A stretch of 36,509 bases of DNA from Lachnospiraceae bacterium (lineage in GTDB: Bacteria > Bacillota > Clostridia > Lachnospirales > Lachnospiraceae): assembly GCA_017476765.1 (NCBI GenBank), contig JAFUZE010000100.1, positions 1 to 36,509 on the forward strand, read 5' to 3'. Below the pieces are notes generated by a model. The model saw only the letters and a list, made by a program, of their open reading frames with translations, was not told the DNA's origin and did not search any database. The translations under genes were made by a program, and so were the position numbers. Shown piece after piece: positions 15,838-24,933 of this stretch; position 1 is the stretch's first letter; each line of letters begins with the position of its first letter.

Positions 15838-18420
15838 ATGAATATTTCTAAGTTTACACAGAAGTCGATAGAAGCCGTAGAGGGCTGTGAGAAACTGGCG
15901 TATGAGTATGGCAATCAGGAAATTGAGCAGGAGCATTTGCTCTACAGTCTCCTTACAATCGAGGATAGTCTCATATTAAAGCTGATGGAAAAGATGGAGA
16001 TCAACAAGGAACACTTTCTGGACCGCTCCCGCGCTGCGATTGAAAAGAGGGTCAAAGTACAGGGTGGTCAGGTCTACATGGGCAAGGCGCTCAATCAGGT
16101 ACTCATCAGTGCGGAGGACGAGGCGAAGGCGATGGGAGATTCGTATGTTTCCGTGGAGCATTTGTTTTTGAGCCTGCTCAAATATCCGAATCAGGAGATC
16201 AAAAAGCTGCTTGGGGAATACGGTCTGACGAGGGAGCGCTTTTTGCAGGCACTTTCGCAGGTGCGCGGCAACCAGACAGTGACGAGTGACAATCCGGAGG
16301 CAACCTATGATTCCCTTGCAAAATACGGCGAGGATCTGGTGGAAAAGGCGAAAAATCAGAAGCTTGACCCGGTGATCGGGCGGGATAGTGAAATACGGAA
16401 CGTCATTCGCATCCTGTCGCGTAAGACGAAGAACAATCCGGTTCTCATCGGTGAGCCGGGTGTCGGCAAAACAGCTGTTGTCGAAGGGCTTGCACAGCGT
16501 ATCGTGCGGGGTGATGTGCCTGCCTCCCTCAAGGATAAAAAGATTTTTGCCCTTGATATGGGTTCCCTGATTGCGGGAGCAAAATACCGCGGAGAATTTG
16601 AGGAGAGGTTAAAGGCAGTTCTGGATGAGGTAAAAAAGAGCGACGGGCAGATTCTGCTGTTTATTGACGAGCTTCACACGATTGTCGGAGCGGGAAAGAC
16701 GGACGGTGCGCTCGATGCGGGCAATATGCTAAAGCCGATGCTGGCGCGGGGGGAGCTGCACTGTCTCGGTGCGACGACGCTGGATGAATACCGAAAGTAT
16801 ATCGAGAAGGATCCTGCACTGGAGCGCCGGTTCCAGCCGGTTATGGTCGAGGAGCCGAGCGTCGAGGATACGATTTCCATTCTGCGCGGACTCAAGGAGC
16901 GCTATGAGGTCTATCACGGCGTGAAGATCATGGACAATGCTCTGGTGAGTGCGGCGGTGCTGTCTCATCGGTACATTTCCGACCGCTTTTTGCCGGATAA
17001 GGCGATCGATCTCGTGGACGAGGCATGTGCGCTCATTAAGACAGAGCTTGATTCCATGCCGATGGAGCTGGATGAACTAAACCGCAAGATAACTCAGATG
17101 GAGATCGAGGAGGCTGCCCTTCGCAAGGAGGAGGACCGCCTGTCGATGGAACGTCTGGAAACGCTGTCCAGGGAGCTTGCGGGCTTAAAGGAGGAATTTG
17201 AGAGCAAGAAGGCAACGTGGGAGAATGAGAAGGCTTCGGTCGGACGACTGCAAAAGCTCCGTGAGCAGATTGAGGCGATGAATAATGAAATCCAGATCGC
17301 AAGCCGCGAGGGAAATCTCGAAAAGGCGGCAGAGCTCAGCTACGGCAAGCTTCCGGCGCTGAAAAAAGAGCTGGAGATCGAGGAGGAAAAGGTCAGAAAC
17401 GCCGATCGCTCGCTCCTGCACGAAAATGTGAATGAAGAGGAAATTGCCAAGATCATCAGCAGATGGACAGGAATCCCGGTAGCCAAGCTGACGGAGAGTG
17501 AGAGAAATAAGACACTTCATCTGGATGATGAGCTGCACAAACGGGTAATCGGACAGGATGAGGGCGTGACAAAGGTGACCGAGGCGATTATCCGTTCGAG
17601 GGCAGGAATCAAGGATCCGAGTAAACCGATCGGCTCGTTCCTGTTTTTGGGACCTACGGGCGTGGGTAAGACGGAGCTTGCAAAATCGCTGGCGGAGTGC
17701 CTGTTTGACGATGAAGCTAACATGGTGCGTATTGATATGAGCGAGTATATGGAGAAATTCTCGGTATCCAGACTGATTGGAGCGCCTCCTGGATATGTGG
17801 GCTATGAGGAGGGAGGACAGCTGACCGAGGCAGTCCGCCGTAAGCCGTATTCCGTTGTCTTGTTTGACGAGATTGAGAAAGCGCATCCGGATGTGTTCAA
17901 CGTGCTTTTGCAGGTTCTGGATGACGGTCGTGTCACCGATTCCCAGGGACGGGTTGTCGATTTCAAAAATACGATTCTCATTATGACATCCAATCTGGGC
18001 GCACAGTATCTGCTCGACGGCATCGGTGAGGACGGAGAGTTATCGGAGGCATCACAAAATCTCGTGATGAATGAGCTGCGGGGAAGCTTCCGGCCGGAAT
18101 TTCTGAACCGTCTCGACGAAATTATTATGTTCAAGCCGCTGACGAAGGATAACATCGGACAGATTATTTCGCTGCTTTTAGCGGATGTCAATAAACGTCT
18201 TGCCGATAAGGAGTTATCGATTGAACTGACGGATGAGGCGAAGGAGTTTATCGTACAAAACGGCTATGATCCGGTATACGGGGCAAGGCCGCTGAAGCGG
18301 TATATGCAAAAGTATGTGGAGACTCTCTCGGCAAAGCTCATTCTCTCAGGGGAAGTGGGCGAGAACGATGTGATTCTGATTTCCGTGCAGGACGGTGCTC
18401 TGATCGCAGCGCGCAAATAA
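15838..18420 (+). CDS. clpB: ATP-dependent chaperone ClpB
   Basis: An 860-residue Hsp100 disaggregase that works with DnaK to resolubilise aggregated proteins. Order: N-terminal Clp repeat domain (1-~145), AAA+ module 1 with Walker A GEPGVGKT (205-212) and Walker [10 protein letters not shown], a coiled-coil middle domain (~405-525, charged Glu/Lys-rich repeats) that separates ClpB from ClpA/C, AAA+ module 2 with GPTGVGKT (605-612) and [11 protein letters not shown], and the C-terminal D2-small domain. There is no ClpP-binding tripeptide loop that I can recognise. The start has a strong AAGGAGGG. Single gene with its own promoter. Confidence 0.96.
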   Translation: MNISKFTQKSIEAVEGCEKLAYEYGNQEIEQEHLLYSLLTIEDSLILKLMEKMEINKEHFLDRSRAAIEKRVKVQGGQVYMGKALNQVLISAEDEAKAMGDSYVSVEHLFLSLLKYPNQEIKKLLGEYGLTRERFLQALSQVRGNQTVTSDNPEATYDSLAKYGEDLVEKAKNQKLDPVIGRDSEIRNVIRILSRKTKNNPVLIGEPGVGKTAVVEGLAQRIVRGDVPASLKDKKIFALDMGSLIAGAKYRGEFEERLKAVLDEVKKSDGQILLFIDELHTIVGAGKTDGALDAGNMLKPMLARGELHCLGATTLDEYRKYIEKDPALERRFQPVMVEEPSVEDTISILRGLKERYEVYHGVKIMDNALVSAAVLSHRYISDRFLPDKAIDLVDEACALIKTELDSMPMELDELNRKITQMEIEEAALRKEEDRLSMERLETLSRELAGLKEEFESKKATWENEKASVGRLQKLREQIEAMNNEIQIASREGNLEKAAELSYGKLPALKKELEIEEEKVRNADRSLLHENVNEEEIAKIISRWTGIPVAKLTESERNKTLHLDDELHKRVIGQDEGVTKVTEAIIRSRAGIKDPSKPIGSFLFLGPTGVGKTELAKSLAECLFDDEANMVRIDMSEYMEKFSVSRLIGAPPGYVGYEEGGQLTEAVRRKPYSVVLFDEIEKAHPDVFNVLLQVLDDGRVTDSQGRVVDFKNTILIMTSNLGAQYLLDGIGEDGELSEASQNLVMNELRGSFRPEFLNRLDEIIMFKPLTKDNIGQIISLLLADVNKRLADKELSIELTDEAKEFIVQNGYDPVYGARPLKRYMQKYVETLSAKLILSGEVGENDVILISVQDGALIAARK

Positions 18421-18624
18421 GAAGTAAATAAGAAATAGAAGAAAATAGAAGAAAGTAAAAGAAATATAGTAGAAACAGAACAAAGCTGCTTTTCACTCCG
18501 CACCACGTCCGGTAGGAATGTGGCGTAATCGTAGACAAGCCGACGGAAATTGGTTATACTTATGGGAAAGAGAAAAACATGCGAAGAAATAAAGCGTAAA
18601 ATAGAAAGTGAAAAGGAATCCCAT
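18421..18624. other. Spacer with purine-rich tract and promoter
   Basis: After the clpB stop, roughly 18421-18482 is a low-complexity, almost pure A/G stretch with irregular AGAAGAAA and AATAGAAG repeats. No terminator is seen. The second half holds the promoter listed at 18532-18560. Confidence 0.6.
18532..18560 (+). promoter_or_regulatory. Promoter of the second YczE-like gene
   Basis: TAGACA (18532-18537), 17 nt, then TATACT (18555-18560). The -10 box overlaps the upstream in-frame ATG at 18550, which supports the later start at 18625. Confidence 0.6.
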
Positions 18625-19254
18625 ATGAGTGAGAAGATAAGAAGAATCATCATGTCGATCATCGGGGTAGCTGTGACAGGAATTGCTGTCTCCTTTTTGA
18701 GAAAGGCGGGACTTGGCACAGACCCCTTTACGGGAGCGGTCATCGGACTGGGCAACGTGGCAGGACTGAAATATGCCGTCATGTACCCGATTGTAATCGG
18801 AATTCTGCTTGTGCTCGTATTTTTTGTCGACAAGCATTATCTCGGCATTGCCACAATTTTCAATCTGGTCATCATCGGACCTGTGGCAGATGCGGGACTA
18901 AAGGCGCTCGATGCGCTGTATGAGGCAGATACGGTACCGAAGATGCTGCTCACCTTTGCGGCGGCGATTTTGATTCTCTGCTTTTCTGCATCTCTCTATA
19001 TTACGGCAGATCTGGGGGTGTCGTCCTACGATGCGATCTCGCTCATCATGGCGGACAAAGGGGTGGCAAAGTACCGCATTTGCAGAATTGCTACGGATGT
19101 GGTCTGCGTCGTGATCGGCTTTCTGTTCAACAGACCCGGCGTTGGAGTCGGAACGGTTGTAACGGCGTTGGTCATGGGACCGCTGACCCAATGGTTTATC
19201 GATCATGTGGCGGAGCCGCTCCGCTATGGAAAGAGTGGAAGGCCGGAGGCGTGA
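18625..19254 (+). CDS. YczE/YitT-like integral membrane protein
   Basis: A 209-residue protein with five or so hydrophobic segments. As in the protein at 10528, a motif after the first segment (FLRKAGLGTDPFTGAVIGL) is repeated in modified form in the second half (ITADLGVSSYDAISLIM), suggesting an internal duplication; this is known of the YczE/YitT-like families, whose function is unresolved. The start is the ATG at 18625 with AAAAGGA 7-8 nt upstream. A longer frame to 18550 would begin within the promoter. Apparently transcribed alone. Confidence 0.78.
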   Translation: MSEKIRRIIMSIIGVAVTGIAVSFLRKAGLGTDPFTGAVIGLGNVAGLKYAVMYPIVIGILLVLVFFVDKHYLGIATIFNLVIIGPVADAGLKALDALYEADTVPKMLLTFAAAILILCFSASLYITADLGVSSYDAISLIMADKGVAKYRICRIATDVVCVVIGFLFNRPGVGVGTVVTALVMGPLTQWFIDHVAEPLRYGKSGRPEA

Positions 19255-19352
19255 GAAGTGCAGGACGGACGGCATGAAAGCCCAAAGCGGTGCATACAAT
19301 AGAATACTGAGATGGATATCCGAACGTGGATTGAGATAAGAAGGAGCGTCTT

Positions 19353-20069
19353 ATGAACATAAGGAAGGGCAGCATCGTGCTTTTGGCTTTGAATTTATGT
19401 CTGATAGGAACGCTTCTTTTTTGTCGTCAGCAGCAGGGGGCGGTTTATCTCCCTGTTTCCGAAGCGGATCTCAGCGGTGCGGATGAGGCTTTTGGGGACA
19501 GGGAAAGTTCGGCGCAGCGCAAGCTTGCCATCACCTTTGACGACGGACCTCACCCCTCCTACACAAGCCAGCTGCTCGACGGGCTCAAGGAACGGGGCGT
19601 GCATGCGACCTTCTTTGTCACGGGGGAGCATGCCAGCCTGCATCCGGATGTGATCAGGCGTATGAGCGAGGAAGGGCATCTGATCGGCAATCACACTTAC
19701 AGCCATATGCAGCTTGGCGCATCGAACCGGGAGGAATTCAAGGAAGAGCTGATCAAAACGAATCAGATCATAAAGGATATTACAGGCGAGGATGTCCTCT
19801 ATGTGCGGCCGCCATACGGAACGTGGGACAAGGAACTGGAGACGGAGCTGAATATGTTTCCGGTGCTGTGGGACGTTGACCCGAAGGACTGGTGTTCGCG
19901 CAATGTCGCATGCATTGTAAAAAATGCCGTGTCCCATGCCTCGGAAAATGATATCATACTCCTGCATGACTATTATGACACCTCGGTCACGGCAGCGCTG
20001 CAAATTATTGATGAACTGCAAAGGGAGGGGTACAGCTTTGTGACGGTAGATGAAATTTTGTTTGACTGA
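19353..20069 (+). CDS. Polysaccharide deacetylase (NodB domain), membrane-anchored or secreted
   Basis: A 238-residue protein. Residues 1-25 are a basic start plus a hydrophobic stretch (signal peptide or anchor), so it acts outside the membrane. The NodB homology domain follows: TFDDGPHPS (61-69; Asp63 catalytic base, Asp64 metal ligand), GNHTYSH (metal His114 and His118), RPPYGTW, LWDVDPKDW and a final ILLHDYYD with the catalytic His. This is the full motif set of peptidoglycan or chitooligosaccharide deacetylases. Known relatives modify cell-wall glycans, including in spore cortex; the exact substrate cannot be told. AAGGAG precedes the start. The hairpin at 20085-20124 may be its terminator. 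Confidence 0.88.
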   Translation: MNIRKGSIVLLALNLCLIGTLLFCRQQQGAVYLPVSEADLSGADEAFGDRESSAQRKLAITFDDGPHPSYTSQLLDGLKERGVHATFFVTGEHASLHPDVIRRMSEEGHLIGNHTYSHMQLGASNREEFKEELIKTNQIIKDITGEDVLYVRPPYGTWDKELETELNMFPVLWDVDPKDWCSRNVACIVKNAVSHASENDIILLHDYYDTSVTAALQIIDELQREGYSFVTVDEILFD

Positions 20070-20084
20070 AGGTGACATACCTAT

Positions 20085-20124
20085 GCTGTTTTGAAATCAG
20101 CAGGGAAAAAACAGCTTGCTTTTT
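20085..20124 (+). terminator. Probable terminator after the deacetylase gene
   Basis: GCTGTTTT (20085-20092) pairs with AAAACAGC (20108-20115), then TTGCTTTTT. The loop is 15 nt and contains another CAGC, so the stem is only moderately strong. Confidence 0.5.
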
Positions 20125-20178
20125 GTACGCATTTGTGACATCCTAGAGAAGAAAAATGCTGTTGTAAGGAGAAGGAAG

Positions 20179-21153
20179 ATGAAGGAACTTAAAGAACTTA
20201 TGGAATATCGTTCGGATGTGCGCGTTGTGGATGCCACGCTTCGCGACGGAGGACTTGTCAATGATTTTTATTTCACCGATGATTTTGTGAAGGATTTGTA
20301 TGAAGCAAATATCAAAGCAGGCGTCGATTATATGGAGCTTGGCTATAAGGCTTCGAAGGAAATGTTCGATGAGAATAAATTCGGCAAATGGAAATTCTGT
20401 AATGAGGATGATATCCGCGCGGTTGTCGGGGATAATGCGACGGATCTGAAGCTTGCCGTTATGGCGGATGTGGGACGCTGCGATTACAAAAAGGATATTG
20501 TAAACAGGTCGGACAGCGCGATTGACCTGATTCGTGTCGCAACCTATGTCAGCACGATTCCGGGAGCGGTGGATATGATCGAGGATGCTGCGAAAAAAGG
20601 GTATGAGGTGTCGTGCAATATCATGGCAATTTCCAATGTCCAGGAAGGAGATTTGAAGGTTGCGCTGGATATTCTCGGCAAGACACCGGTGGATGTTTTC
20701 TACATCGTTGACAGCTTCGGCTCACTTTATCCGGAGCAGATCGCCCGCATCGCCGATGTATATCGGGAATTTGCCGCAAAATATAATAAGAAAATCGGAA
20801 TACATGCGCACAACAACCAGCAGCTGGCGTTTGCCAATACGATCGAGGCAGTCGGTGACGGCGTAGACTGGCTGGACGGAACCTACGCTTCGATGGGACG
20901 AGGTGCCGGCAACTATGCGATGGAGCTCCTGCTCGGCTTTCTGCGCAACCCGAAATACAACATTTTTCCGGTGCTTCAGTTTATTGAAAAGCATATGGGC
21001 AAGCTCCGCGAGCAGGGTGTGGTGTGGGGTTATGACCTGCAATATCTGATGACCGGTCTGCTCAATCAGCATCCGAGGACGGCAATCCAGTTTACGAAGG
21101 ACGGCAGAACGGATTACTCCGAGTTCTACAAGGAAGTCGTTGCGATGGATTGA
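20179..21153 (+). CDS. DRE-TIM aldolase-like protein (HMGL-like)
   Basis: A 324-residue TIM-barrel protein of the HMG-CoA lyase/isopropylmalate synthase superfamily. The metal and catalytic motif is VVDATLRDGGLVNDF (LRDGG at 21-25), with VDSFGSLYPEQ, GIHAHNNQQLAFAN (metal-binding HxH) and YASMGRGAGN following. It resembles 4-hydroxy-2-oxovalerate aldolase-type proteins but lacks a neighbouring acetaldehyde dehydrogenase, so a catabolic meta-pathway role is unlikely. In other genomes such proteins appear in polysaccharide or aminotransferase clusters; nothing of the kind is here. The start is the ATG at 20179 with AAGGAGAAGG upstream. Substrate unknown. Confidence 0.8.
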   Translation: MKELKELMEYRSDVRVVDATLRDGGLVNDFYFTDDFVKDLYEANIKAGVDYMELGYKASKEMFDENKFGKWKFCNEDDIRAVVGDNATDLKLAVMADVGRCDYKKDIVNRSDSAIDLIRVATYVSTIPGAVDMIEDAAKKGYEVSCNIMAISNVQEGDLKVALDILGKTPVDVFYIVDSFGSLYPEQIARIADVYREFAAKYNKKIGIHAHNNQQLAFANTIEAVGDGVDWLDGTYASMGRGAGNYAMELLLGFLRNPKYNIFPVLQFIEKHMGKLREQGVVWGYDLQYLMTGLLNQHPRTAIQFTKDGRTDYSEFYKEVVAMD

Positions 21154-21186
21154 AGAGAAGAGTAGAGTAGAGTAGGTTGGTAGAAG

Positions 21187-22530
21187 ATGGATTTATTTGA
21201 TTATATGAGGGAGACGCAGATGGAGAAGGAATCGCCGCTGGCGGCGAGGCTGCGTCCAACGACGATTGATGAGATCGTCGGTCAAAAGCACATTTTGGCA
21301 AAGGACAAGCTGCTGTACCGGGCGATCAAGGCGGATAAAATCAGTTCGATTATCCTGTACGGACCGCCGGGAACGGGCAAGACGACAATCGCAAAGGTCA
21401 TTGCAGGTACGACCAGTGCCCGATTCACCCAGATCAATGCGACGGTGGCGGGCAAGAAGGATATGGAGGAGGTCGTTGCAGCTGCGAAGGAAAGCTACGG
21501 AATGTACGGAAAGAAAACAATTCTTTTTGTCGATGAGATTCACCGCTTTAACAAGAGCCAGCAGGACTATCTGCTCCCGTTCGTGGAGGATGGAACGGTC
21601 GTGCTGATCGGCGCTACGACGGAAAATCCGTATTTTGAAGTGAATGGGGCGCTGATTTCCCGCTCTGCGATTTTTGAATTAAAGCCGTTAGAAAAAGAGG
21701 ATATCCGGGAACTGATTCTCCGGGCGGTAACGGACAAGGAGAAGGGAATGGGCGGCTATGATGCCGTCATTGAGAAGGATGCACTGGAGTTCCTCGCGGA
21801 TTTGTCGGGCGGAGATGCCAGAAGGGCGCTCAATGCGATTGAGCTTGGCATTATGACGACAGAGCGTGCCGGGGACGGCAAAATTCATATCACGCTCGAG
21901 GTGGCACAGGAATGTATCCAGAGGCGGGTGATGCGCTATGATAAGGACGGCGATAACCATTACGATACGATTTCTGCCTTTATCAAGAGCATGCGCGGCT
22001 CCGATCCGGATGCTGCCGTGTACTATCTTGCCAAGATGCTGTATGCGGGGGAGAGCGTGACGTTTATCGCACGCAGAATTATGATTTGCGCTTCTGAGGA
22101 TGTCGGAAATGCAGATCCGAATGCCCTGTGCGTGGCTGTGGCAGCAGCGCAGGCGGTCGAGAGAGTCGGAATGCCGGAGGCATCGATCCTTCTGTCGCAT
22201 GCGGTGACGTATGTGGCGTGTGCACCGAAGTCCAATGCGGCTTGTGTAGCGGTCGAGGAGGCGATGGAGACGGTCAGACAGACAGGCAACCTCAAGGTTC
22301 CGACGCACTTGCAGGATTCCCATTATAAGGGTGCGGCAAAGCTGGGACATGGAGTAGGATATATGTACGCACACGATTATGATAAGCATTATGTGAAACA
22401 ACAATATTTACCGTATGAATTGAGCGGAAAGGAGTTTTACCGCCCGTCCGGAAATGGGTATGAGGTGAAAATCAGGGAGCACATGAAATGGCTCAAGGGC
22501 GAAGATGACACAAAGGATGAGAACCAATAG
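21187..22530 (+). CDS. rarA: Replication-associated recombination protein A (AAA+ ATPase)
   Basis: A 447-residue MgsA/WRNIP1-family clamp-loader-like ATPase that acts at stalled replication forks. Walker A GPPGTGKTT (59-67), Walker B ILFVDEIHRF (112-121), sensor 1 in LIGATTENPYFEV, arginine-finger region ISRSAIF, and the C-terminal tetramerisation domain with QRRVMRYDKDGDNHYD and the PTHLQDSHYKGA motif. The start MDLFDYMRE is typical of Firmicute homologs although the ribosome binding site is weak (a short AGAGT repeat precedes it). A strong terminator follows at 22544-22568. Confidence 0.93.
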   Translation: MDLFDYMRETQMEKESPLAARLRPTTIDEIVGQKHILAKDKLLYRAIKADKISSIILYGPPGTGKTTIAKVIAGTTSARFTQINATVAGKKDMEEVVAAAKESYGMYGKKTILFVDEIHRFNKSQQDYLLPFVEDGTVVLIGATTENPYFEVNGALISRSAIFELKPLEKEDIRELILRAVTDKEKGMGGYDAVIEKDALEFLADLSGGDARRALNAIELGIMTTERAGDGKIHITLEVAQECIQRRVMRYDKDGDNHYDTISAFIKSMRGSDPDAAVYYLAKMLYAGESVTFIARRIMICASEDVGNADPNALCVAVAAAQAVERVGMPEASILLSHAVTYVACAPKSNAACVAVEEAMETVRQTGNLKVPTHLQDSHYKGAAKLGHGVGYMYAHDYDKHYVKQQYLPYELSGKEFYRPSGNGYEVKIREHMKWLKGEDDTKDENQ

Positions 22531-22543
22531 AAAGATGAATTGT

Positions 22544-22568
22544 GACCGGCATGTTTGCCGGTCTTTTT
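22544..22568 (+). terminator. Rho-independent terminator of rarA
   Basis: GACCGGCA (22544-22551), TGTT loop, TGCCGGTC (22556-22563), then TTTTT. A perfect 8-bp GC-rich stem. Confidence 0.93.
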
Positions 22569-22635
22569 GTTGTTCCGAAATAAAAATTTCTTCCGTGGCA
22601 CAGAGGTCAGCAATGATTTATTTATAGAAGAATGG

Positions 22636-22663
22636 TTGACACATCTACAAAAAGTGATATAAT
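22636..22663 (+). promoter_or_regulatory. Consensus promoter of the toxin-antitoxin pair
   Basis: TTGACA (22636-22641), 16 nt, then TATAAT (22658-22663): both boxes match consensus. The AT-rich leader to 22719 may hold the antitoxin's own operator, as AbiEi proteins are known to autorepress, but no clean inverted repeat stands out. Confidence 0.8.
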
Positions 22664-22719
22664 AAAAACACAAATTAAGCATAAAATATGTTCTAAATAT
22701 ATCAAAAGGCGATGGTGTC

Positions 22720-23391
22720 ATGGCAGAAACTTATGTGGAGTATATCAGGGAACTGATTATAACAAAAACGATAGGAGCGCCGATCTATTCAGCAGATATG
22801 GCGAATCAGATGGAAAAAAAGTATCATATCAGTCAGAGGGAAGCTTCTGCAAATACGGCGGTAGCAGTTAAAAGGATTATGGATAGAGGGCTTTTGCCGG
22901 AACTACGCTGTTATCAGAAAGGCATTTATTTCAGAACGGCAGATACTCCGTTTGGAGAAACAGGGATCGACAAAGAGCAGTTGATTGCAGACCGGTATAT
23001 TGTGCATGATAACGGATATGACGGGGGATTCCGTTTGCTCTATCAGATGGGATTGACCACACAGATTCCCGCCGATAGAGTTGTTGTCACAAATAAAGCC
23101 GGAAAGGGAATGAGGAAAGATCGGAAACTGGAAATATCTATCTGTCCCCCACATACAAAGATCACGACAGACAATAAAGAATACCTGAAAGTCCTTGATG
23201 TGCTTGAGATTATGCAGAAAGCTCCCATAGATGCAGATGCTCCTTACCGGATGTTGTTTTTTCATATAAGAAAAATGGAACTGGACTTTGGCAAGCTGAT
23301 GGCATATGCAGCGCTTTATTATAATCGTAACACTTTGACCAATCTGGCAAAGGTGGCAGTGGAGGGAGGTATAGCTGACGAAACTGCATAA
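22720..23391 (+). CDS. AbiEi-like type IV antitoxin (DUF6088 family)
   Basis: A 223-residue protein. Residues 1-~65 look like a winged helix (YIRELIITKTIGAPIYSADM, then VAVKRIMDRGLLPELRC, KGIYFR), and the remainder like the AbiEi C-terminal domain. AbiEi antitoxins repress their operon and counter the nucleotidyltransferase toxin without binding it. The order antitoxin-then-toxin and the 17-bp gap fit the AbiE family. Codon use and AT content differ from neighbouring genes, which suggests transfer. The ribosome binding site is weak (AAAAGG about 10 nt upstream). The antitoxin reading frame is intact, including the synonymous codon discussed with the toxin. Confidence 0.82.
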   Translation: MAETYVEYIRELIITKTIGAPIYSADMANQMEKKYHISQREASANTAVAVKRIMDRGLLPELRCYQKGIYFRTADTPFGETGIDKEQLIADRYIVHDNGYDGGFRLLYQMGLTTQIPADRVVVTNKAGKGMRKDRKLEISICPPHTKITTDNKEYLKVLDVLEIMQKAPIDADAPYRMLFFHIRKMELDFGKLMAYAALYYNRNTLTNLAKVAVEGGIADETA

Positions 23392-23408
23392 AGATTAAAG
23401 AAGCATTT

Positions 23409-24359
23409 ATGGCTCTGATAGACCGTATCCATGATTCCGGAGGATACCGGAGGGATGTATTGGAAAAGGATTATTATGTCTGTCTGGTGCTGGAGGAACT
23501 TTCAATTATGCAAAAAGCGGGGCTTCCGGCATATTTTAAGGGCGGAACGGCATTATATAAAGCCCTAAAGACGACAAGGAGATTTTCGGAAGATATTGAT
23601 CTTTCCGTAGATGGCAGGGATTGCAGCCGTACGCAGAACGATAAAAGACTGGCAGGTGCAGTAAAGAAATATACATCACTTGTAAGAAATCCGGAAGAGG
23701 GTAAAACAAATCGTTCAGAGGTGATTTCTGTATATCACTACGAACCTCTCGTCGCTTATGATTCTGATGATGTACTCCAGCGGTTTGGAAAACTGAAAGT
23801 GGAAGCAACCTCTTTTACGATCAGTGAGCCTGTTGAGGAACTGGAAATTGCTCCTATACTCTATGAACAGTCCTCTTCTATATTCCGCGATATACTTTCG
23901 GAGAGATATGCTGTCAGACCGTTTTCGGTGCTGACAATTTCAATGGAGAGGATCTTCATCGACAAACTTTTTGCGGCGGAAAGCTATGTCAGGAAGTCGG
24001 ATGATCTGCACAGAGCTTTTGAGGCGGCGAAGCATATCTATGACCTTGCAGTTTTATATGAGGATTTACGGATACGGCAGCTAACCGGAGATGAAAAGCA
24101 AATGAAATATCTTCTGGGTATACGGATGGAAGAAGAAATGGGGCGTTTGGATGGGATTCCGGGAGTGCTGCCGTCTGAGTTCATTCTCTTTTGGGGAGCC
24201 GCGGAAAACAGGAATGTTCAGCAGGCATATGAAATCATGCAGAAACAGTATGTGTTTCGGGAAAGTGACCGGATTCCCTATGAAGAAGCGGCAAGAAGGC
24301 TGAAGAAGCTCGGGGAGCTGCTCAATAACAATCCGGTATGGTATGGGAAACGGTCATAG
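23409..24359 (+). CDS. AbiEii-like nucleotidyltransferase toxin, N-terminus apparently disrupted
   Basis: A 316-residue protein with the nucleotidyltransferase core: YFKGGTALYKALK (GG motif, 43-55) and RFSEDIDLSV (catalytic Asp pair, 58-67). AbiEii-type toxins transfer nucleotides to targets such as tRNA (known of MenT relatives). The only usable start is the ATG at 23409, with a poor ribosome binding site. Upstream, the sequence still reads as a family N-terminus (KLHKD, then KEAF before the ATG), but the first codon is ACG (23378-23380) and one extra T near 23395 breaks the frame. About 11 residues are therefore lost and translational coupling with the antitoxin is gone. The catalytic core is intact; expression may be low. 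Confidence 0.82.
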   Translation: MALIDRIHDSGGYRRDVLEKDYYVCLVLEELSIMQKAGLPAYFKGGTALYKALKTTRRFSEDIDLSVDGRDCSRTQNDKRLAGAVKKYTSLVRNPEEGKTNRSEVISVYHYEPLVAYDSDDVLQRFGKLKVEATSFTISEPVEELEIAPILYEQSSSIFRDILSERYAVRPFSVLTISMERIFIDKLFAAESYVRKSDDLHRAFEAAKHIYDLAVLYEDLRIRQLTGDEKQMKYLLGIRMEEEMGRLDGIPGVLPSEFILFWGAAENRNVQQAYEIMQKQYVFRESDRIPYEEAARRLKKLGELLNNNPVWYGKRS

Positions 24360-24382
24360 TGGTTATGATTGGTTCCCCTGCA

Positions 24383-24898
24383 TCAGAACAGCTGCATGGT
24401 CAAATAGCGGTAAATTTCCTGATTCTTTTTCTGCCAGTTGTCGCAGACGGCAATGGCATCAGCTTCGGTCGCAACCGAAAGCTGTATGCTGACAAGAGGA
24501 GTGCCGCGCTCCGCTGCCGTAAGCTCTGCGATATATTCGCGCCCCCGCGTCTTGTGATATTCCCAGGTAATATTCACTTCGTTTTGCAGCTTCGATTTAT
24601 TTTCCCACAGGTAATTCTTGAAATCCTGTTTGATCTCATCGGAAATCCGGTTTTCAAAAAAGCTTAAGGTGCTTTTCCCTTCCTCGGTAAGGAACAGATG
24701 CGTGCGGTTTCCCTTGTGTTCACAGCGTATCATGCCGCTCTCTTCCAGTTCTCCGAGAACCTGCTGGAGAGTCAGAAAATGAGTATAGTCCTTCCCGAGC
24801 ATAAAATCCCCGATCTGGGATTTGGTCAAAGGAAAGTCGGCGATATCAAGCATATACAGAACGATGAGCTTATATAACATTGCGGGTTCCTGTGTCAT
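24383..24898 (-). CDS. DUF4364 family winged-helix protein
   Basis: A 171-residue protein of a family common in Clostridia, with unknown role. The N-terminal half looks like a winged helix (DFPLTKSQIGDFMLGKD, then ELEESGMIRC and HLFLTEEGKSTL), so DNA binding is plausible; the C-terminal half is a mixed domain. The start is the ATG at 24898 with AAGGAAGGAA upstream rather than the extension to 24937, which overlaps the previous gene. Third and last gene of the malic enzyme-YtqA-DUF4364 run, 35 bp after its neighbour. It converges with the toxin gene with only 23 bp between stops and no visible terminator. Confidence 0.8.
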   Translation of the reverse strand: MTQEPAMLYKLIVLYMLDIADFPLTKSQIGDFMLGKDYTHFLTLQQVLGELEESGMIRCEHKGNRTHLFLTEEGKSTLSFFENRISDEIKQDFKNYLWENKSKLQNEVNITWEYHKTRGREYIAELTAAERGTPLVSIQLSVATEADAIAVCDNWQKKNQEIYRYLTMQLF

Positions 24899-24933
24899 GT
24901 TGAGTTCCTTCCTTCGTTGACAATCTGATAAAG

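Noticed and set aside
21154-21186. AGAGT tandem repeat before rarA as a phase-variation tract
   Set aside because: Only about three short, imperfect units; too few to suggest slippage control.
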